NCBI GenBank assembly: GCA_964020975.1
Contig: OZ026619.1
Span: 98,700,148-98,764,147 of the forward strand
Direction of reading: 5' to 3'
DNA: 64,000 nt
DNA from: Hermodice carunculata
Lineage: Eukaryota > Annelida > Polychaeta > Eunicida > Amphinomidae
The notes under the pieces were generated by a model. It was not told where the DNA came from. It searched no databases and saw nothing but the letters and a program-made list of their open reading frames with translations. The position numbers and the translations under genes were made by a program. Below, piece by piece: positions 1 to 12,841 of this stretch. Numbering within the stretch: the stretch's first letter is position 1; each line of letters opens with the position of its first letter.

Positions 1-3000
1 TTACCACAAGTGATGAAACACCTCTTATGGTGAAAAAACAGGAAACTTCCTCAGATGGTTTTACAACAGGGGATGATGCCCCCCTTATTGACACCCAAAG
101 TCCCATTAACTTTGAAGCTAATTGTGCTCCTCTGAAAAATGATTCCTTATCCAGAAGCAGAAAAAAGCAGAAAAATGAATTGATAACTAAGAAATCCAAC
201 ACAGAGGAGGAAGTGTGTAAACAGGTTCATGTCACAACTAGTTCAGACGAACATAATCCAGCCAAGAAGAGAAAGAAAAGATATGGATCAACAGATAAAA
301 ATGAAACACTTAAGTCACCAAATGCAAGTTTCACAGAAGAGATTGAATCAGATTTTGAGAGTGACGATGATATGAATATTATTGCCCCTCCAGACGAAGG
401 CGATACAGATGATGGATCTGACTCAGACAGTAGCGATGAATCAGTGATTACTGCCATAAAGTGGGGGAAAGAACTAACTTCAATCCAGCCTGGAAATTTT
501 AAAGGCCCTACTCCAGGATCAAAAGCAACTTTACCACACCAAGCAACAGAATTGGACTACTTTTTTCTGATTTTCCCGGAACATGAAATTAAACAAATTA
601 CAAAGTCAACAAATGAGTATGTGAGCATCTATCAGACACAAATGAGGAAAAAGAAAAAGGATTGGGTGGACACAGAATATAAATGCATAAGTGAGGCCGA
701 AATTCGAGCTTTTCTTGGCATTCGTATGCTTATGGCAATAGATCCAAAATACAGTCAAGACGACTATTGGTCATCAAGCCAAGCACTACGAAATAATGCC
801 ATATGCCAAGTAATGTCCAGAAACCGCTTTCGAGTGATACAGCGCTATTTCCACATAAACAACCCTTTGGAAGACCCAGCTCGCCAAAAGGGGGGAAATT
901 GAAAAGAAAACATCAGAAAAGATCCACTGTACAAAGTGAAACCCATCTTGGATCACGTCTGTAAAAAGTCCAAAGATCTGTATAACCTCCATGCTAACGT
1001 AGCAATTGACGAGGCAATGATCAAATATCATGGAAGGCATTGGGGGATTGTCGGAGCGCCTAATAAACCAGCAAAACGGGGCTTCAAAATATTTGTACTT
1101 GCAGATGGAGAAACAGCCTATATGTCTAACTTTGAGGTTTATCTACGCAGAAAAGCTGAGCAGGGATTTACCAAAAGGATCGTTGAGCAACTGACAAAAG
1201 ATATCGATGGCAGGAACCATATAATATATGTTGACAAATTTTATACGTCAGTGCCATTGGCACTTTCACTTTTGGAGAGAAATACTTATCTCTGTGGTTC
1301 CTTTCATATGGGTCGCAAACACTGGCCTTCTGATCTTAAGGTGAACAAGAAGATCCGAAAACGCGACGATCCCGTTAGGAACTTAAACAGAGGTGAATAT
1401 ATGATGCGGCAATCCGTAGATAAGAAAATGGTTGCAACTGTCTGGAAAGATGGAGCCCTTGTGGCCAACCTAACTACCTGCTTTACTCCAATTGTGAACT
1501 CCGATTTACATACCGTAGAAAGAACAGTACGCACCGAGGATGGAGAATGGAAATCAAAAAATCTCACATGCCCAGTTCCCATTATTGAATATAACAAGTT
1601 CATGGGAGGTGTCGATAGACATGATCATTTGAGATCCAGCTATTCTCTGCAAAGGTCCAACAACAAATGGTGGCATTACTTTGCTTGGTTTGCCATCGAC
1701 GTTGCCCTGGTGAATTCCTACATTATATACCACGAGAGACATCCCAAGACAAGTCACAAAAGATTTCAATTACAGGTATCAATTTTGTTTGATTGAAAAG
1801 TAGTTTGTGTGTGCACATACAAATCAAAGATGATTATGTTAAAGACATTAAGATTGCTTTTAAATTTCCAAGTGTACTGATGTGCTTTACAATTGACCCC
1901 CATCTTCATTCGAATAGATGCGTTTATAAAATCTATCAGGCAAGGTCATATATATCGAGTACATCGTTATTTTCACTATTTACAATTGATATTAATTTGT
2001 ATTTAAAATATGGTATTGCATTTTTGTGTGTCTATAAACAAACTGCCCGTCTATTGAGCGTGTATTTCATTCAATATTATGTTACGCAGGTTGCAATGCA
2101 GTTGATTTCTGGATTCAGCCAAAGACAGAAAGCACCAAGGCAACAGGATGCATCACTGCTTGATATGACATTTGCTGCCCAGCACGAATCCGTATACTTC
2201 TCAGGTGAAAGGGCCAAGGTGTGCCGATATTGCAGCATGAAGAAAATCAAGACTGCTATGGGACGAACTAGAGAAACTAAATTCGGATGTTTGCAGTGCA
2301 ACGTTAATCTGCACAGGTGAGCAAGCAGACTCTTAATACAACAAAATCGGACTAAGGGGGTTTCATGCGTTCATTGTGATTTAAAATGCAACTTATCAAG
2401 TTGGCGTAAGGCGCTCTATAAACCATATAGGAAATGCAGATTAACCAACTTGGAGTCTGGCAATCCAGTGTATGATTCTGTGACGATATCTTTTTTTTCA
2501 GAGAGTGCTTCATCTCCTACCATGACTCCAGGGTTAAGGCCAGAGATGCTGCCAGTAAATTCCGAGATGCCTCCACACAGGTGGAATCACAGGATCTTGA
2601 GAGGGTAGCACCGGCAAGTTCCACACTGTCATCGTCAACGGGTAAATATATAGTTTATAGTCAGCAGAATTGCCATAGCATTTTTTTTATTGAAAGATAA
2701 TTGTGTGTTTGCGTGTGTGTCTGTTTCCTTGCATGTGTGTAAAATACAATTCTTTTATTTTTTTTATTTGCAGGTACAAAGCGCAAGTGTGCCAGAGGTC
2801 GTGGTCAAGTACCGGAAAAAGTGAAGAAAACATGTGAGCGTACCCCTTCAAGGATGAGCCAGACAAAGTGCTTGCCGTCAACATCAACAGGTACATATGA
2901 TAAAATGCGCAGTGGAACAAATGTTCCGTTCACACACATGCATATATATATATATATATATAAACCTTTGTCATGAACACAATACCTTATTATTTATATG

Positions 3001-3892
3001 TACCTTTGTAGACCCGAATGCCCACCATGACAGGATTCATGATGATGAGGAGGTACAAGACAACATAAAAGGAAAACAGAAGAAGTCATGTAAGCGTACA
3101 CTTTCAACACGGAGGCAAGCAAAGTCTTCATCTTCAACAGCATCAGGTAAATATGAGAAACCTTTCGGTGAATGCAAATTTCCTTGCATGATGTCTCTGT
3201 AGATCACAGCAAATAGCATTTGTCTGTATTGTTTGACGGTTACATTTTACAGGTTCAAAGCTGATAGGTGCCAGTACACGTAGATCGAAAGATGTGCAAA
3301 GGGCACGAGGAAGTACACTTTCTGGGAAGGGCGTTCAGCTAAGATGTAAGTCTGAATGACAATAGTACTTTAATTATAACTTTATAAATCTGCATCTGAT
3401 TGGTGAAAATAAAGAAATTGTTCTTTTCTCGATGATGTTTGCCCATGTCCCTCTTGAAAAGAGATTCTTGACAGGTATTAGTATAATATTTCTGATAGCA
3501 GTAATAACAATTCATTCCGGAGAAATACCTCTTTACACCTGGGCACACCAGTGGGCAGGGTGACTCATGATGCGTCCATACATATGGGCGCATTCCTTTT
3601 ATAGTAGAAAAGTGAATTGTTTTAACTTTTCAAATGAAAAAATGAGAACGTTTTTTATCTGTAATAAATGATTTTAAATGAAAGTATTATATCAGGCTTG
3701 TCATTTATTTTACACATGACTATTTTTGGCATAATATCAGCGTAGCATTTGAGCTTTGCAGTGAAAGCAATCAAGAGCTTTCTAGAAATAAGACATAACT
3801 CTATATATGTTTTCACAGCAAACGACAACACAAAGGCTTCTGCTCCCTTGAGACGCTCACCGCGCAAAAAGAAGCCAGCTCAAGGTGAATAG
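1..3892 (+). CDS. OTU-piggyBac fusion gene, copy 1, 3' part, multi-exon
   Basis: This is a partial copy of the gene described fully at 17844-25130. The visible exons are 1-1775 (acidic linker end plus the piggyBac transposase), 2090-2316 (first half of the zinc domain), 2502-2641, 2774-2890, 3012-3146, 3253-3345 and 3819-3892, where a TAG ends the frame. Introns are GT-AG and phases agree across every junction. As in copy 2, a TGA at 900-902 interrupts the transposase in frame; the same frame then stays open to the 1775 donor. Coding sequence is identical to copy 2 throughout the visible exons as far as I compared. OTU exons would lie before the window. Confidence 0.8.
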
Positions 3893-4574
3893 TCTTCACT
3901 GGGAAGTTCGAATCACTTGTGCCCCAACTTGGATATCGGCGATTGAAAAGAAACATCAGTGTACCTTTTGTGAAGCATATCGTCATTGATATCTTGCTTT
4001 TTACACTTCAACTTTCCTAGTGGGTTATTCCTAGTTGATCGTTCTGAGTACGGAAGGCGAAAGTGTACTATTCGCTTCTACCCAACGTAATGTTCAAGAA
4101 GCTTTTGCAACATTAAACATATCTGATAAGAACAGTTGTATTTCAGACAAACTTGGTTCAAGTAATAGACTTTACTTTAGGTTAAGAATATCATTATTCG
4201 TATCTTATTTGTGTAGCTTACATGTAATTCATTTATACCTTTCGATACACAATGTTCAATGGTGATTTTCGAACACCAGAATTAAAACCTCCAGCTAATT
4301 TTAGACAAATTAATGTAAGATTTGTTTCAAGCAATATTGGTGTAATTTAGAATAAGAATATCATCTTTTATATCTTATGTGTGTCTTACTTCATTTATAC
4401 TTTTCAATACAAGGCATTTGAAACAATAAAATTTGAAATATTGCAATTAAATATTTGACACACTAATCTAGGCAATAAGTAGTGTACTTTTTATTTTGTT
4501 TTTGAAGATTGATAACCTGTAGGTGGGTACGCGTTTTTCAGGTGTGAAACTTAGATACTGTACAAGTTTGTGCT

Positions 4575-4580
4575 AATAAA
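4575..4580 (+). terminator. Candidate polyadenylation signal, copy 1
   Basis: AATAAA lies about 680 bp after the TAG at 3890-3892. An earlier AATAAA occurs near 4425. Which is used, if either, cannot be read from DNA. Confidence 0.3.
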
Positions 4581-4620
4581 GCCCATATACGTGATTATAA
4601 AGTATGAAATTTTCGTTTTC

Positions 4621-4707
4621 ATGTATGTATGTATGTATGTATGTATGTATGTATGTATGTATGTATGTATGTATGTATGTATGAATGTATGTATGTATGT
4701 ATGTATG
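4621..4707. repeat. (ATGT)n microsatellite, copy 1
   Basis: Perfect ATGT units with one ATGA interruption near the 3' end. The tract is 12 bp longer than its twin at 25859-25933. Both strands give long spurious frames (MYVC/HTYI repeats) that are not genes. Confidence 0.95.
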
Positions 4708-5249
4708 CATAATGCTGTTTGGGTATGTAATTTGTTCATGGCAACATATTCTATGGTTAGCAAGGTTGGGACGTATATATTAAATTTGCCTCCTTTCACA
4801 AGACACAAGTAGATCAACTACCATAATGGGAAGTACCCTCACCCATGTAGCTTAGGTTTTCACTCATGTATACTTTGGCCATAAAGGAACTTATATTTTT
4901 CTCATGAGCACAGGAACTGCTTATCAAAATTATATAAGTGCGAAAAAGGAAATAATTGCAAACTCTCAATCTGCTTAAATACTGGCAAATTACATCCGTC
5001 TATTCGTCCAGGTGCATGCTTGTACATATGTGCGAAAACGAATAATGTTCTGTGCATTGTGACCTATTTTTGGACCCTATTTTTGCAAAAGACCTGCTTA
5101 TGGGACTTGAATTTGTCTGTATGCAAAATTTCATGGATTACTGGAAGGTGGAGAAATGCATAGCAGTGTGTTTAAAATGGTCTATGTACATTTAGGATCC
5201 GTGCCAATACCACCCATAGCGTAACGGGAAATAAGCATATATATTTATA

Positions 5250-5495
5250 ATACGGATTGGTACGTTACAGAAGCTCGAGTTGTAAATTCAGTACCGTTGC
5301 CATTACAGTCTGAAGCGTATTCAAATTAAACTAAATCAAGGGAAATCTCGTTATTGTGTTTGAAATACGCATTGGTACGTTCTCGCTGAGTGAATAAAGG
5401 ATGTGTTCCGTGTATTTGCCATTGCTGCCTGAAGTGTTTCTAAAACTTCTGTGACGAAGACTTGGTTGATTGACACACGCATTAGTACGTTTTGG
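5250..5495 (+). repeat. Subterminal direct repeats, copy 1
   Basis: A motif close to ACGCATTGGTACGTT occurs three times, at about 5250, 5365 and 5475, spaced 115 and 110 bp within a weak ~112-bp tandem repeat that also shares GCCATT and CTGAAG. A similar motif lies at 17618 on the left side, and an inverted version near 16668. Multiple subterminal copies are the usual layout of transposase-binding sites; that role is inferred. Confidence 0.6.
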
Positions 5496-5995
5496 TCATG
5501 TTATGATGTGGTGTTGTAGTATATGCCACCAAATCTGCCAATACGGTACATTGTGAAAATCCTACCAAAATGCAAAAAATTGGTAAAGTGCCAAAACGTT
5601 CTCAAACGTAACAAATCTCAAATTAAAATTAATTAGATTTCGTAATTAGGTCAAATGAAGCATGGTAATTTTATAATCTGGGTCCGCAAAAGGCTTGTGT
5701 ATACATTGCATGGCTCTAAATCTTCAAAACATTTGCCCTTTGACTATCAGTAAGAAAATAATTAGCACTGGATTTTGTAAATAGTGAAAAAATAGCTAAT
5801 TAGCTAATTTAATGGCCTCATTATGTAATGAATGATACATACATCCATTATGTCATAATAAATTCTGAAAGTTTCAAAGATGATGTATACAAATTTAGAA
5901 AAGTTTAGAAAATTGCAGCAGAACTTGCACCTTTTTCGGCTTCAGACTTTTAAAAATTATTTAAAAAATACCGGCGTTTGGGAGGTAGTTCACTA

Positions 5996-6129
5996 AAAAA
6001 GATTCCGGCGTACAGAACTCCGTTTTTACTATACGCATGAACCTGTTTTGGGGGCATGTTTACAGAAAGGGTCGGCGTACAGAGCCCCATTTTTACTATA
6101 CGTATCAACCTGATTCGGACGCGCTAAGG
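5996..6129 (-). repeat. Right terminal inverted repeat of the transposon, copy 1
   Basis: The end reads GCGCTAAGG at 6121-6129. Two ~67-bp modules lie side by side: CGGCGTACAGA starts near 6006 and again near 6073, each followed by TTTTTACTATACG. The outer module, reverse-complemented, aligns with 16559-16620 of the left end (shared GGTTGAT, GTAAAAAT, CGCCG and CCCTTTCTGT). Confidence 0.8.
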
Positions 6130-6325
6130 AAGAAAACAGTAAAACAAGAAAACGAGAAAACGCTAACACGAAAACACGAAAATGCGAGTGCGAAAACACG
6201 ATATATTTTCTGTCGTGTTTTCGCATTTTCGCCTTCGTGTTTTATATTTTATTGTTTTCGCATTCGTGTTTTCTTGTTTTCGCTGTTCTGTTTTCTTATT
6301 TTCTTGTTTTCGCCTTCGCATTTTC
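6130..6325. repeat. GAAAAC/GTTTTC imperfect palindrome abutting the transposon, copy 1
   Basis: Immediately after the transposon end comes an A-rich arm of GAAAAC-type heptamers (6130-6200), then a T-rich arm of GTTTTC heptamers (6213-6325), turning around ATATATTTTC. CGAAAATGCG in the first arm pairs with CGCATTTTCG in the second. It may be a foldback sequence the transposon landed beside. Confidence 0.65.
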
Positions 6326-6330
6326 ATGGA

Positions 6331-6771
6331 GAGAGAAAATATATTTTAGTTGGCACTTTTGTGCCACCATATAGGCATGATTAGTTCAAGATTTAGAAAG
6401 CATTAATGTATGTTTCAACAATACTCTATAGCATAAGCCTACTTACATGGTATGGTCAAATACAAACACAACAAACAGAGAAAGACAACACGGGATTAAT
6501 TAAACTCATAAAGAATATTTTATCCCAGTTGCACGCTGGTGTCGAACAATCTACATGTCGGAGAGCCGGCTACTAGGCTTCTTGGGTAGAACACATTTTC
6601 ATGATATATAAAACTTATCTTCATCGTTTACAGTCTGATAGTTTTCGTCTACTTCCGATAATTTGGCAGATAAGTAAGTCTTGGAGTTACGGTTTTGCCA
6701 CTGTTTGTCATTACATGGAATTCATCTTCAACAGATCTTGGTCTACAGAGTAAACAATTTCTCAGCCCAGT

Positions 6772-6827
<56 letters not shown>

Positions 6828-9800
6828 CAGACGCATTCAATCTTTAATGTCTGTACATTGATTCTCAGTTTGGTAAATTTATTTTTAGTAGTTGTATTTC
6901 TGTAAGGTAAGGTTCAATTTTAAAGCTGTGTTATACATACATAAGTACGTACGTGCGCACTCACATATGCACACACACACACACACACACACACTTATAT
7001 ACATGCATCCATAGAGGTCAATTGTGCTTATGAAACAAACAGAATTGTTCTATGGAGTGTCAAAACTAAGACCACAATCAAGACTTTATGGCCAGTAGTG
7101 AAGTGACCTGTGCTCAGTTTCTTTCTGACTTCCAATGTCAAAAAAAAGGAACATGACAGTGCTATAGTCTAGCTGAATCCCTACGTTGAAAGGAAAAAAA
7201 AGGAAAGTCAACTAAAGAAGTGGACATTTCCTTCAAAATGAACTTATATACCTATCAGTTGAGACCATTTGTAAGGAGTTCACCTGCATACTTAGGAAAC
7301 CTCTGTCAGAACAGTGTCCTTGGCTTTAACTTTCGCACTGAATAGATGTAGGAGTGGCCATGCTCTAGTTTTTCGTACTCACACGTGAACATGAGCAGAC
7401 ACTTTATGTTTGGACGACTCAGCTGATTGACCTGGCAGGTCTGATTATCAAATAATCATCTCCTGATGATTGATGTGGTGGACTATTGTTGGTGTTGAAT
7501 GTTGTATTTCATTTTGCCAATCACGAAGTGTCAAGGGGTAGATGAAGTACTGTCACTGAAATAAAAATTAGAAACACTGGCATACAAAACCGAGGATAGC
7601 GTTTGTATTGCCAGGTTTGCAAAGGTATGTCGTAACTGACCAATTGCAGATGTAGTTCATCTTTCACTAAAAGGGCGAAACATTCATAAACCCAATGCAG
7701 TATTGCATTCATTGTCAGGGAACGTTGGAAATAGAAATGATTCAATATTGCCTTGTGCATTATAACTGCAATTTGAATAAGATACAAACACACCACTTTT
7801 TTGCTTTCTCTACTTATGCATGAACAAATTTGATAATCTTAAAAAAAGGCATTGGTCTGGTCAAAGATGGACATATTTGAGAGACTTCTCTACGTTTTCT
7901 GAGGAGATGTAACCCTCAACCAAATGTGTTAAACTAAACTCTTCTAAAATGTTGAACCTATATTCTTTCTCTTTTAGGTCTGTAATTTGTGACAAATTCC
8001 CGGTCTTTTAGACCTGATGACATTTTAGTGCGTCTGAGACATTGATTGTAGCCAATGATTTCATCAGGTATGACAGCTGAGCCAACAAGTTGTTCATGCA
8101 GCAGTGTCTGTCTGTAGGTTTAAACCTGAATAAGTTATAACTAACATTGCACTGTTTCAACAGCTTTCCTCGCCTAACCTGGGCGCCCTCGAGGTGCAAA
8201 GGAAAGCCATTAACCATTTGATATCTTATCTTGGTAAGTTTTTTTAAACTTTTCACTTAAAACCATTTCAGAGTGGACAATATTTGATAAAATAAAGTGT
8301 CTTCTTTATTGTCAGTTTTTACCAAAAAAATATATAGGGGATTTGCTCAAAACCCATCTGTCTTTTATAATGTAAGCGGTAACAATCTGTATGCTATGCT
8401 CAATTGTAATAAGTGTGCCACCATGGACTGTGACATATCCTTCCCCCAATGGATCACTTTGATATGGTGCACTGCAGAGTTTAGGTCTAGATATGTAGCA
8501 ATATGGACAAATTGGGGAACAGCCCAAGCGTCACACAGTCTGGTTACAACAGTATCTATCCCGTTTTCACCTGTGGCATAAGTACCTGAAGTAAAAGGCT
8601 TAAAACGTGTTTTAATTTCACGTTGAGCCATAATAAAATATGACCATACCCAATAGTGCAGAGGCTTTTGTGCTGGTCCTGTCGATTTGTGTAATAATAC
8701 ACAAGTCAGATGGCAGTCATATGATGACTCTCTGGATGACAGCATTACTGAACTTTCAATTAGAGCTTGTTATGTGTCTACGTGTGAAGGCAGACAGGTC
8801 ACCCAATTCATTGGGTATTCTGCTGAGACATTGTTTACTTGTGGAAGTGACCTAAATTAACAGACTTGGCAGTTCTAAATATGTGAGGACTCATTAGCGT
8901 TACATCCTATGGTCGGCAACAGGACACTTCATGAAGACTCTTATGACTAAATGCAAAGTGTGGCTGTGTGGAGACCATTCCATTAAGTGTGGAGGCATGC
9001 AGGTCTTTCCATAAAAGGTATATACAAAAAGCTGGGCACAGGTCAACTGGTAGAGGGGAGAGAGAGACCTGCAGGATGTCTTATTGATTAGTTCAAAGGA
9101 AGCAGTCATCCTCTCTGGAGTGACGTGTGGATCAACCACAGGAGGCTGCCCTTAGAAGTAGAACCTGACGTGTGCTTGAATTGTGCTATTGAGGCCTGTG
9201 TTGAGTGTCTGTGGACTGTGACCAGTATCTGTGGACTGTGGCCAGTACCTTAGGACAATATTCAGTATGAACTGTTAGCAGTGCCTTTGGGACATGGTCA
9301 TGGCTTTAATAATCTATAAAACATGATACTGAGCACTTCGTTAATAATATCTTGTATTAACCATTGTTATTACATTGTGTTTTAGGTCAAATGAACAGTC
9401 TTTGTAATTTTTGGTTGAGTAAATTTCCAGGAGTATCTGGGATTTTCTTTGCTACAACTTCATAACAGAGGGTTGATTAGTGTGTTCCATTTTTTTCCGA
9501 GCTACATACGGGAAACTCAATCGTCGAGACAAAGACTGTGAAACTATTTCCTATGGGGCTATCTGAATTCGATCTCAATGTGTAGGCCTGTCTTTGCCTT
9601 CAACATAATAGATTTCTAGGGATTCTGGTTCAATGTAATTTTTGGCTATGGTAAATAGAGGCTACCATGCCCCCTATATTTCAAACACCAAACTATTAGC
9701 CCTGGTCAGGAACACAAGCATTGAATACCTCGCCAAGCCCTTCCCCCAAGTGTCCTCACTGCTAAATGCGGTACATGTAATGGGACTGGATACGCTTTCT

Positions 9801-11525
9801 GGGGGATGCCATCCATTATCCTTCATCTGGCAAAAAATGCAGGTAACAGGCCTAAAAATTTTACAAACCATATGATATTATTTTGAGGTTCTTACACCCA
9901 GCTGACTGGCTGTTATCCATCTCTACAGAAGTAGTATCTATATATAAATGAAGTGAAAAGGTTTGCAAAACATTACCGCGGAGATTGGCTTGTATGACTT
10001 GTCTCAACATGGCACACTTGAAGTACTGTTTTTAATACTAATAAAAAGTATAGTTGCAAAATGAAATAATCTCTCCTGAATGCACCATTTTGCCTAAAAC
10101 CTGATCAAACAGCAGTAGGAAAGAACAGATGAGAACATCTATCACCAGCAAATCTGAGTCTATATTTAGATATCTTGATTTGCTGCAAATGTAAACGGGA
10201 ACTACGATGCCGTATTTGATTGTTTTTACTTTTACATATCAGCATGAGCAATATCGATGTGAAACTGTTGGCCATGCAGCGAGGGTTGTGGTACATTCAC
10301 TTGTAGGAAGACAAAGCTAGATTCAGTTGCTTAATCTACCAGATAGTTAAATTCCGAATATTGGAGTAAAGGTTCCCACACCAATTCTTCTGGTTTGAAT
10401 GTTGGAATACACCCCACAGCTACAAAAGATTTTCCATTTCAAGAACACATCAAGAAAATAAAAATTATATATTTTCTCCAAGTAAAAAGCAAAGGCTGCA
10501 AAAGCAGTATTTTAAACTTGGGCAATTAAGAGCCAAAGAAGGTACGATTTTCATGCTTTTGTAGATGCTTTAAAATACAAAAATTTGTTGCACTGCTAAA
10601 TTAAGACAAGGGCCAAAACTATTCCAGTAGATACAAGTATTTTGGAAATAACTGACTCCATGAGCCAGGAGATATTTTAGTCGATGTTGCAATTCCAGTA
10701 AAAAAGGAATAACTTGGTCCTTGAAAAAATGCTAAGTCTTGGTATTCATGTCACAGGTATGTGCTACATCCGGATTATCTTATGTTTCCCTGGAAAAAAA
10801 GTTAGAGAAGAATGAATGTTAAGAATACAACTGACCCCGGGAAAAAAAAAGACCAGAAGACTGGATTATCAAATCAGATCTGCTTACTGCTTAGACCTGA
10901 AGTGACTGGTGACTTTGAATAACACTTCAAATTGATAAAGAATTTGGTATTTGAAAAGACGATGGAAAATATTATATTCAGACATTAGACTTTATGTCTC
11001 TACCCTTTCAATGCAAACAATACAGGCAAAGTACCTTATGTAAGTTGAAAGTTGTTGTCATGTGTTAAAGCAAAATATGTTGAAAAAAGGGTAAAAGACC
11101 GTGAATGAACGCAAAATTCAGTCGCTACAAAAAGGGTCTTCCAGAGATGATGAGACCTGAATATTTGACTGTAAGTCTCGATATAAAAACATGAACATAG
11201 TTAAATATTTAACTAGGACGTCTGAAGTGGGGCACTGTTGCTATGTTCGCCATCAGTGAACAATGAGAAATAACTAAGACGTCTCTTCATTTTTATTACC
11301 ATGGACAGTCACACCATGAGAGTGAATCAATTTTGGGCAGACGTGGCGTCAGAGGTCCAGAATACGTCTAGAAGTCAATTTTGCGACATTCAATTACATA
11401 ATCTAATATCTGGAATCCTTTTTTGAGTGATGCTGCAGAATCTTGCAACAACTGAAAGACTGCTGTGCGTTTCACGCAGATCGCTATCCATGTTTCGTAG
11501 TTCTGGCGACTCAAATATTAAGATC
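6331..11525. other. No gene recognised (copy 1 flank)
   Basis: All open frames here are short (under about 130 codons), lack family motifs, and look like chance frames. Local features are small: a 20-bp repeat (CTGTGGACTGTG) at about 9210-9240 and short poly-A runs. The twin in copy 2 (27552-32784) is the same. Confidence 0.6.
6774..6825. repeat. (GT)n microsatellite, copy 1
   Basis: A pure GT tract of 52 bp; the twin at 28000-28085 is 86 bp, the largest length difference between the two copies. A smaller (CA)n follows at about 6970-6992. Confidence 0.95.
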
Positions 11526-11710
11526 AGGCCTGCAGCTTCCAATATCTAGAAGAGTTATACAGCCTCCAACACCTGAAAGAGTTCCAGAGCCTCTGACGAC
11601 AACAATAGTTCTACACCCTCAACAGTTCTAAAGCCTGTAATATCTAAACAATTCCTACATCTTCCCATGGCTGGAACAGTTCCACAGCCTCCAATGTCTA
11701 AAACAGTTTA
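11526..11710. repeat. Degenerate ~28-bp tandem repeats, copy 1
   Basis: About six diverged units of the type CAGTTCYACAGCCTCCAA followed by a TCTRAAA-like end. The 62-codon open frame across it is a by-product of the repeat. Confidence 0.55.
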
Positions 11711-12595
11711 TTTATTGATCCATGTATCTAACTACCCTGTGAAGCCTTTTTCAGAGTAGAACTTGGTGCTTATAAGGAGCCAATCATACATCAAGAAAAG
11801 TATATAGATTAAGCAATACAAACGTAAAAATGATACACTGTTGACCCATCATTTTGCGGGGTCAAATTTGCAAAAAGGTCCACTACCGTATTTTGTTGCA
11901 TTCAGGATGCCAAAATGGCTACCGGTCATTTGTTAAAGCCATTCTGTGCTTTAGTTTAGTACTTCTCTGTGTGTGCGCCAAGCATGTGCATGAACATACC
12001 AGACTGTCTGCATGCATGGTTGTGGTATATTTCACTTTGTGCTCAGACTAAGATCCTGTGAACAAAAATATTCCAACTCAAGCCCCAAACACGGTCTTGA
12101 ATGCTCTTTACATCAAAGATTGAATGATCACATGGGACAAATTACGTGCTAATGGGCTCTTATATTGTGCGAAAATGAACATGGAACAATGTAATATAAA
12201 ACTTATTTTGTTTTTACACTCTGGTACAACAGAATCATCTACCCAATGGTCTTGAGGTCCAAAAGTTTCTTTTTTTAATAACTGGTGTATCATAACCAAT
12301 ACAGCAGTTGACGGAAGATAGCATTATATATTTCTCAGCATGCATGTACGTTGTGTTAAATTACGTTTCAGGTAGCACCAACCTTTCAGATCATGGGTCA
12401 GTGGAAAACACTTTTGCAATACGTGTAGTTTGATCGATGAACCTTACGTGGACAGGAGGAAGCCATGAAAATGGACGTTTGATTAACTGCCCAATATTGC
12501 ATAATCAGTATAAAACCCAACAAAAGTGCTATAAATACATCAATTATATATAGAATAATGTTATTACTGGCTCATGCATCAGGTTAGAGTGAAAT

Positions 12596-12800
12596 GACAT
12601 ATGCACAGTCATATTCATTGTTATCTGTGCCACAAGTGGTGGAAATAAAAATAATTTTATTTATGCTCAGTGACAATTATTGCTATCTGTCGCCGGAGGC
12701 CAATATAAAATGATGTATACACAGTGAAATTTATCATTATCTCTTGCAGGAGGAATTCAGTGATGTAAGGACTGTAATGTTTATCGCCACTCATGGTTCG
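12596..12800. repeat. Four ~57-bp degenerate repeats just upstream of the GPCR, copy 1
   Basis: Units begin near 12601, 12663, 12715 and 12765. Each carries a CAGTG/CAGTC-like core followed by ATT and TATC(T)GYC-like bases. The third contains CTCTTGCAG/GAGG (to 12753), which could also be a splice acceptor for a 5' untranslated exon. They end about 40 bp before the GPCR start codon. Confidence 0.45.
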
Positions 12801-12841
12801 ATGTCATCATGAAAATTACGGATGGGTCCAAGACATAGGTG

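Larger units (their letters stand above)
1..6129 (+). mobile_element. OTU-piggyBac transposon, copy 1 (3' part)
   Basis: This is the right-hand 6.1 kb of the transposon seen whole at 16521-27355. It starts inside the acidic linker of the fused gene, holds the transposase, zinc-domain and tail exons, and ends at 6129 with GCGCTAAGG, the reverse complement of the left terminus CCTTAGCGC. It differs from copy 2 at only three bases here (4453, 5219, 5952) plus two simple-repeat tracts. Confidence 0.85.

Noticed and set aside
4621-4817. Long opposite-strand frames over (ATGT)n, (GT)n, (TA)n and (TCA)n tracts
   Set aside because: They are low-complexity translations (MYVC, VCVC, IYIY, poly-Ser, poly-Met) produced by microsatellites, and their length changes between the two copies.
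8297-8581. Overlapping ORFs in the copy 1 flank (also 29557-29841)
   Set aside because: Both strands are open at once, no domain is visible, and conservation between copies reflects recent duplication rather than coding.
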